A stretch of DNA of 64,000 nucleotides from Lumbricus terrestris (taxonomy: Eukaryota; Annelida; Clitellata; Crassiclitellata; Lumbricidae), in assembly GCA_949752735.1 (NCBI GenBank), contig OX457043.1, forward strand, positions 46,255,753-46,319,752. Reading direction: 5' to 3'. A program made the translations under genes and the position numbers. Position 1 is the stretch's first letter. Each line of letters opens with the position of its first letter. Positions 60,073-64,000 of this stretch are shown here, one piece after another. The notes beneath the pieces are model-generated. The model had not been told where the DNA came from. It ran no database searches and saw nothing but the letters and a program-made list of their open reading frames with translations.

Positions 60073-61458
60073 AGTCAGTAATTTCAGTAATGTTTCTTAT
60101 TATAGTCCATCAATTGAATCCTCAATCAACAACAACCACATTCAAAGTAATCAATCAATTACGTAACCAACTTCGATTACACTCAATGCAAACAATAAAC
60201 AAAGTCAGATATTTTAACTAATAGCTTCTTGTTATGTTCAAAGACATTCAATGCAAACACACTTGGACCGGAGTAAAGCTAAGCTAGTCCCCGATTTACT
60301 TTCAAGTCCCTCGGCCAATTTAAAAGTAGCCCAAAGTTAAAGAACCGATCACCCTAAAACCCATCCACTCGTACCTCATGTCCAGATAAAGAGAGTCCAT
60401 CGTGACATGGCGCGAAGAACGGCGTTGACATGTTCTTCTCCAGGATCTGGCCCGATGATGAAGCCCGAGTGCGAATCTTGCCGACGAGAATCAGCCGCAA
60501 TGATCCATCACTTCAGTCTTGTTCGTTCAAAGTTCTGACCGTTTTCGTCTTATATACCTATACTTTATATTAACTATAAAACATCTTGTTCTTTCTTGAG
60601 TTCCGACCGCGTCCACTTTAAACAAGAGACATCTTCTTCCTTCAACGTTCTGGCTGCATCTGACTTAAACACGAATACGTCTTCTCTCCTCAAAGTTCCG
60701 AACGAGTCTGACTTAACACGAAAACGTCTCTTCTCCGTCGAAAACGTCTTCTGCCTTCAACACGACTTCTACCTGCAAAGTTCTGACCGCACCTCTACGT
60801 CTCACCTCTTCCACGTCTCTGCGTGTTCTGCCCTCAGTGTTCCACGGAGGTGATTCACACCAACACACAAGCCCCGGATGAAACTAAACTGCGCAGTTTC
60901 CCAGCTAGCCTTCGGCGCATAGACTCAGCTTCAATTTCCGCACACGTGACCCTCCCTCTTCCTTCGAGGCGTCAATCTAACGTCGCAATTTCGACACGTG
61001 CGAGTGTCGTGTGACAGAGTCTTTGTATCCTTCTCTTTACCTCTCTCCTATCTCATGTCCGTCTGGCCGAATTGCACTCACTCTCCATCAGGCATCGGTA
61101 CGTGGGCGGATTGTCCTTTTCCGTCCGTCTATCTTACCCCTCTCTTATCTGCCTGAATGTATCGCTTTGACACTTTGCATCATGCCGCTTGGTCGTCCGA
61201 AAATATCGCTGATGGCAGTCATTCAACTTCACCTCCTCCGTTTTGCTACAGCTCCCAGCTGCAGAGCGAGACGGGGAAGTTTATACAGCGAACGATTGCC
61301 AAAAACATCGACTGCGATTGTCGGTCGTTGAGATTCGTGTCAGACACGATATCAGAAATAAAATAATATTACCCGAGAACAGGCGCTCTATAAATGAAAA
61401 GATGGCGGATCCAAAATGGCGACCAGAAATTATAACCCAAATTATATGCCGCGTTACA
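59278..61458 (-). repeat. 5' LTR (2181 bp)
   Basis: On the minus strand it starts TGTAACG and ends CGTTACA, with TG...CA ends and a 7-bp terminal inversion. It is the same length as the 3' LTR. It carries a TATA-like TATATAAGAC at 60556-60547, a ~60-bp degenerate array (60519-60809) with CAAAGTTCTGACCG and AAACGTCTTCTC on the plus strand, and the first 265 codons of the Gag ORF. Confidence 0.95.
60547..60556 (-). promoter_or_regulatory. TATA-like box in the 5' LTR
   Basis: TATATAAGAC on the minus strand, about 475 nt upstream of the Gag ATG, downstream of the tandem array in transcription order. A transcript starting just after it would include the whole Gag ORF. Inferred from sequence only. 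Confidence 0.4.
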
Positions 61459-61630
61459 TATATAAATATATATATATATATTATATATATATAATATATT
61501 ATATAGTATAAATATATTATATATCATAGTATATATATATATTATATATCATATTTATTATATATTTATTATATATAACATATATATTATATATAATATA
61601 TATATAATATATAACATATATATATATATG

Positions 61631-61690
<60 letters not shown>
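61459..61690. repeat. (TA)n array
   Basis: Interrupted then pure TA. The LTR element appears to have inserted at its edge. Confidence 0.95.
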
Positions 61691-61694
<4 letters not shown>

Positions 61695-62274
61695 AGAAGC
61701 CAAGCGACAGCCACCTGCTGCCATGACAGCCACCCGCAGCGCCAACGCGCATCATCTCTTACGCCCGGTTATGCGATTATATTATATTGCGATGCCTCGT
61801 GGACCGCAGAGTGCGTGATAAGCTGTGTAATACGAATCCAATTCGAACTGGTCCGACCAACAAGACTTCGTTTCTGGCATGTTATGCATGTGGCTGTTGT
61901 CAGTCGCCAGCTGTCCGCAGGAAATGCCGTCTGTCGGTCGTGGCGCGGATTCAGACCAGGATTTAGACGCATCACTCACTCGACCGAATCACTGATTCAG
62001 TGGCGGAGTGATGGGCGGCCGCTTAAATGTGTGTGCGTGTGTGTGTGTGTGTTTGTTTGTGTGACACTGAATTAGCTGCACTTGCTCGGTGCAAAGTGAA
62101 TGACATCCTGTAGGCTTATGTGCCTATGAATGATGTGGATGCTTTATACATGTGTATTGTACGTAGTTATTAAATGATATATATATATATACGCCATAAT
62201 TATATGCCATAATGTGCATTTATGAACATATTATATATTATAGGACCTATATATATTATATACATAAGCTTATA

Positions 62275-62278
<4 letters not shown>
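61691..62278. other. Non-coding, nothing recognised
   Basis: Mixed-composition sequence. Overlapping ORFs of 65-86 codons on both strands lack motifs. Confidence 0.45.
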
Positions 62279-62360
<82 letters not shown>

Positions 62361-62370
62361 CGCGCGCGCG
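62279..62370. repeat. (TG)n(CG)n alternating purine-pyrimidine array
   Basis: About 74 bp of TG runs directly into about 18 bp of CG. Confidence 0.95.
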
Positions 62371-62967
62371 ATAATGCCGTATATTGTAATCTGTGTGACA
62401 GTATGTAGACCTGCATTCGGTACATTTTAAAGACTTGATCTTACATCATACATAAATCCATAACCTACATGCATACCGTGTTCTTCTTACAATATTATAG
62501 GACTATACATCTTAGACTACAGTATATTACTATAGAGTTTACATAATAAGTATGCAAAATTCATATCAATAGGGCAATACGTCTATAATATGTCCCCTAC
62601 ATTTCTGCAAACATGTACACAATTGTACATGCATAAAAATACATGATTTGTGGACCAGATGCCTCGAATTTCAGCTCTGCATATAAGCCGCCGTTGAATA
62701 AATATTTAGGCTACGTCAGCAGCAGACCTGACAGCATGATCTATACGCTCTCTTCGCTCGAGGGATCTTTATTACTTTCCTGAGGGTTTAATTTGTCATT
62801 CCGTGATGTTAATCTTGTTTGCCTCAGACTACCTGCTATGTGCCGGAGTTGAAGACACCCTTCTTGCAGCTAATTTGGCAGATCATAAACGCGTGGTGCG
62901 CCATGGGGTTTTATGGGGCTGCAGCAGAAGCGCAATAGTATGTAGGCCTATACAGATTTTGATGAGT
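62371..62967. other. Non-coding, nothing recognised
   Basis: AT-rich; no supported feature. Confidence 0.5.
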
Positions 62968-63375
62968 GTTTAATCTAGTCCTCTGCTTGGGGGCGAGGAA
63001 ATTCAAATTTCTGGGGAGGATAACACTCTGTAGTGTACAACACTTTTTCAACGCCTATATAATAGTAACACCGATCATGAAATGTAATATCGATGTAAAA
63101 AGCAGCTCTGAATTTTTTTCTGAGGAATGCCACTCATGGGTGCAGGTGAGCCTTCCCCTGGAGGTGCCTAGATTAAAATTCAGGTGGGGTGGATAACTCT
63201 CTTTTAGTGTATAACACTTTTTCGTCGTATAATAGTAACACTGTTCATGTAAGGTTAGGCCTATAGATGCAAAAAAGCAGCTCTGAAAATTTTCTGAGAT
63301 AGGAAATGTCAATCATTGGGAAATGTCAATCACACACAATCTCTGGAGGTACCTACATGTAGATTAAACACTGGA
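62968..63375. repeat. Tandem duplication, ~175-bp unit, two copies
   Basis: AGTGTACAACACTTTTTC / AGTGTATAACACTTTTTC, ATAATAGTAACAC and AAAAGCAGCTCTGAA recur in order about 175 bp apart. Confidence 0.8.
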
Positions 63376-63455
63376 TCGTGATAGACAGTCTATAGTTCTA
63401 CTTCGCCTTCTTTCAGAGAATTGACCAACATTGGACCATCTGTGTATACCATAGC

Positions 63456-63905
63456 AAGGCCGGTAGCGCATTGAATAACACGCTGGCGTAGAGAGCGAGA
63501 GATAGCGAGTTCGAGCCCCCGTAGGGCGGACATGCCTTGTAGGCTGTTATTAGCGCCGATTATTGCAGGTCTGTCTAGTAGTAATAATCTATTCAGCTAG
63601 TATAGTTAAGATTTGTGTATTCTGTGATCTACGTTCTTGTGCTTTGTATGTGCACTTGTTATAGCGCCCCTTCAAGCTCTCTACTCAGAGGCGCTCCCGA
63701 ATGCAGAGCGGACACTGCTTCGGAGTTTCACGCCGAAGTGCTGAGCAATTGTGAGTGAAGGACTTGCCCAAGGTCCTTACGCGGCGAGGTGGATTCGAAC
63801 CTCGAACCTTCCGGCTCCAAGGCAACGACGCCACCACTACACCACCGCGCCCTACAGAATTGTTTCAACTGCATAATTGTACACTGTTATAATATACCGG
63901 CTGCG
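63456..63905 (+). mobile_element. tRNA-derived SINE, family C, split by a family-A SINE
   Basis: It matches 37968-38235 from ACACGCTGGCGTAGAGAGCGAG to ACGTTCTTGTG, then resumes after the insertion with AATTGTTTCAACTGCATA, exactly where the other copy continues. Confidence 0.85.
63642..63857 (-). mobile_element. tRNA-derived SINE, family A, inserted in a family-C SINE
   Basis: Full-length minus-strand copy, with its head at the right (GGGCGCGGTGGTGTAGTGG) and GGTTCGAATCC B box. The family-C copy at 37968 gives the empty-site sequence. Confidence 0.85.
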
Positions 63906-64000
63906 GTCAGCGTCAGGCAAACTATTTTGCTTGTGAACTGAAATTGCGGCATATGAAGTTGAAAGATTCATATCTTTTTATCCGTTCAACTTTGTCTCAT

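Larger units (their letters stand above)
53669..61458 (-). mobile_element. Complete gag-only LTR retrotransposon
   Basis: Order on the minus strand: 5' LTR 61458-59278, primer site 59275-59259, Gag ORF 60072-56953, about 1.1 kb non-coding, polypurine tract 55868-55850, 3' LTR 55849-53669. The flanks are TATATA on both sides, compatible with a 4-6 bp target duplication but ambiguous because the site is TA-rich. The 3.4-kb interior has no protease, reverse transcriptase, RNase H or integrase. Intact LTRs, primer site, polypurine tract and ORF make it a plausible mobile non-autonomous element. Confidence 0.92.

Overview
The window looks like intron and intergenic DNA of a multicellular animal. 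There is no operon structure. tRNA-derived SINEs, LINE fragments, hAT, Tc1/mariner and PIF-like inverted-repeat elements and an LTR retrotransposon are all present, and long microsatellites and minisatellites fill roughly a fifth of the sequence by my rough tally. The repeat style and the recurring short motifs TAGGCCTA and ACATGTA suggest a marine invertebrate, perhaps an echinoderm or related deuterostome. That placement is an impression, not a demonstration.

Host genes. The best host-gene evidence is at the left edge, on the minus strand. Two exons (937-818 and 689-540) join in phase across a 128-bp intron with good splice signals. They encode the start of a Dbl-homology (RhoGEF) domain of the PLEKHG5 or ephexin type. 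A further minus-strand segment with a strong donor (4153-3891) and a 40-codon phase-0 exon candidate (20172-20053) could belong to the same gene, which would then run leftward out of the window. Near 47.9-48.8 kb a diverged tandem duplication carries a short conserved C-terminal coding tail, one copy interrupted by a stop.

Layout. 0-5 kb: RhoGEF exons, microsatellites, a 330-bp hAT-type MITE and a 27-bp minisatellite. 5-9.4 kb: SINE copies and CT/CTGT arrays. 9.56-11.47 kb: a 1.9-kb hAT-type element holding a LINE scrap and a roughly 110-bp tandem array. 12.5-13.5 kb: a 5'-truncated LINE with perfect target duplication. 13.5-39 kb: dense simple repeats punctuated by MITEs, an internally deleted hAT with a BED-finger remnant (30.34-31.12 kb) and SINEs. 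39.6-41.3 kb: a degenerate DNA transposon. 42.3-46.3 kb: a 3.9-kb foldback element whose arms are arrays of a roughly 150-bp unit rich in ATGGCGG. 46.4-53.6 kb: microsatellites, an accordion palindrome of CCATA repeats, and small inverted-repeat elements. 53.67-61.46 kb: a complete, very young LTR retrotransposon on the minus strand. 61.5-64 kb: TA and GT/GC arrays, a tandem duplication, and one SINE nested in another.

The most notable object is the LTR element. Two 2181-bp LTRs, differing at only about four positions I could spot, flank 3.4 kb that contains a tRNA-Leu-type primer site, one long Gag-like ORF (capsid-like domain, three CCHC knuckles) and a polypurine tract, but no protease, reverse transcriptase or integrase. 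The Gag ORF begins inside the 5' LTR and reads through the LTR end and the primer site. It appears to be a gag-only, non-autonomous element that must borrow its polymerase.
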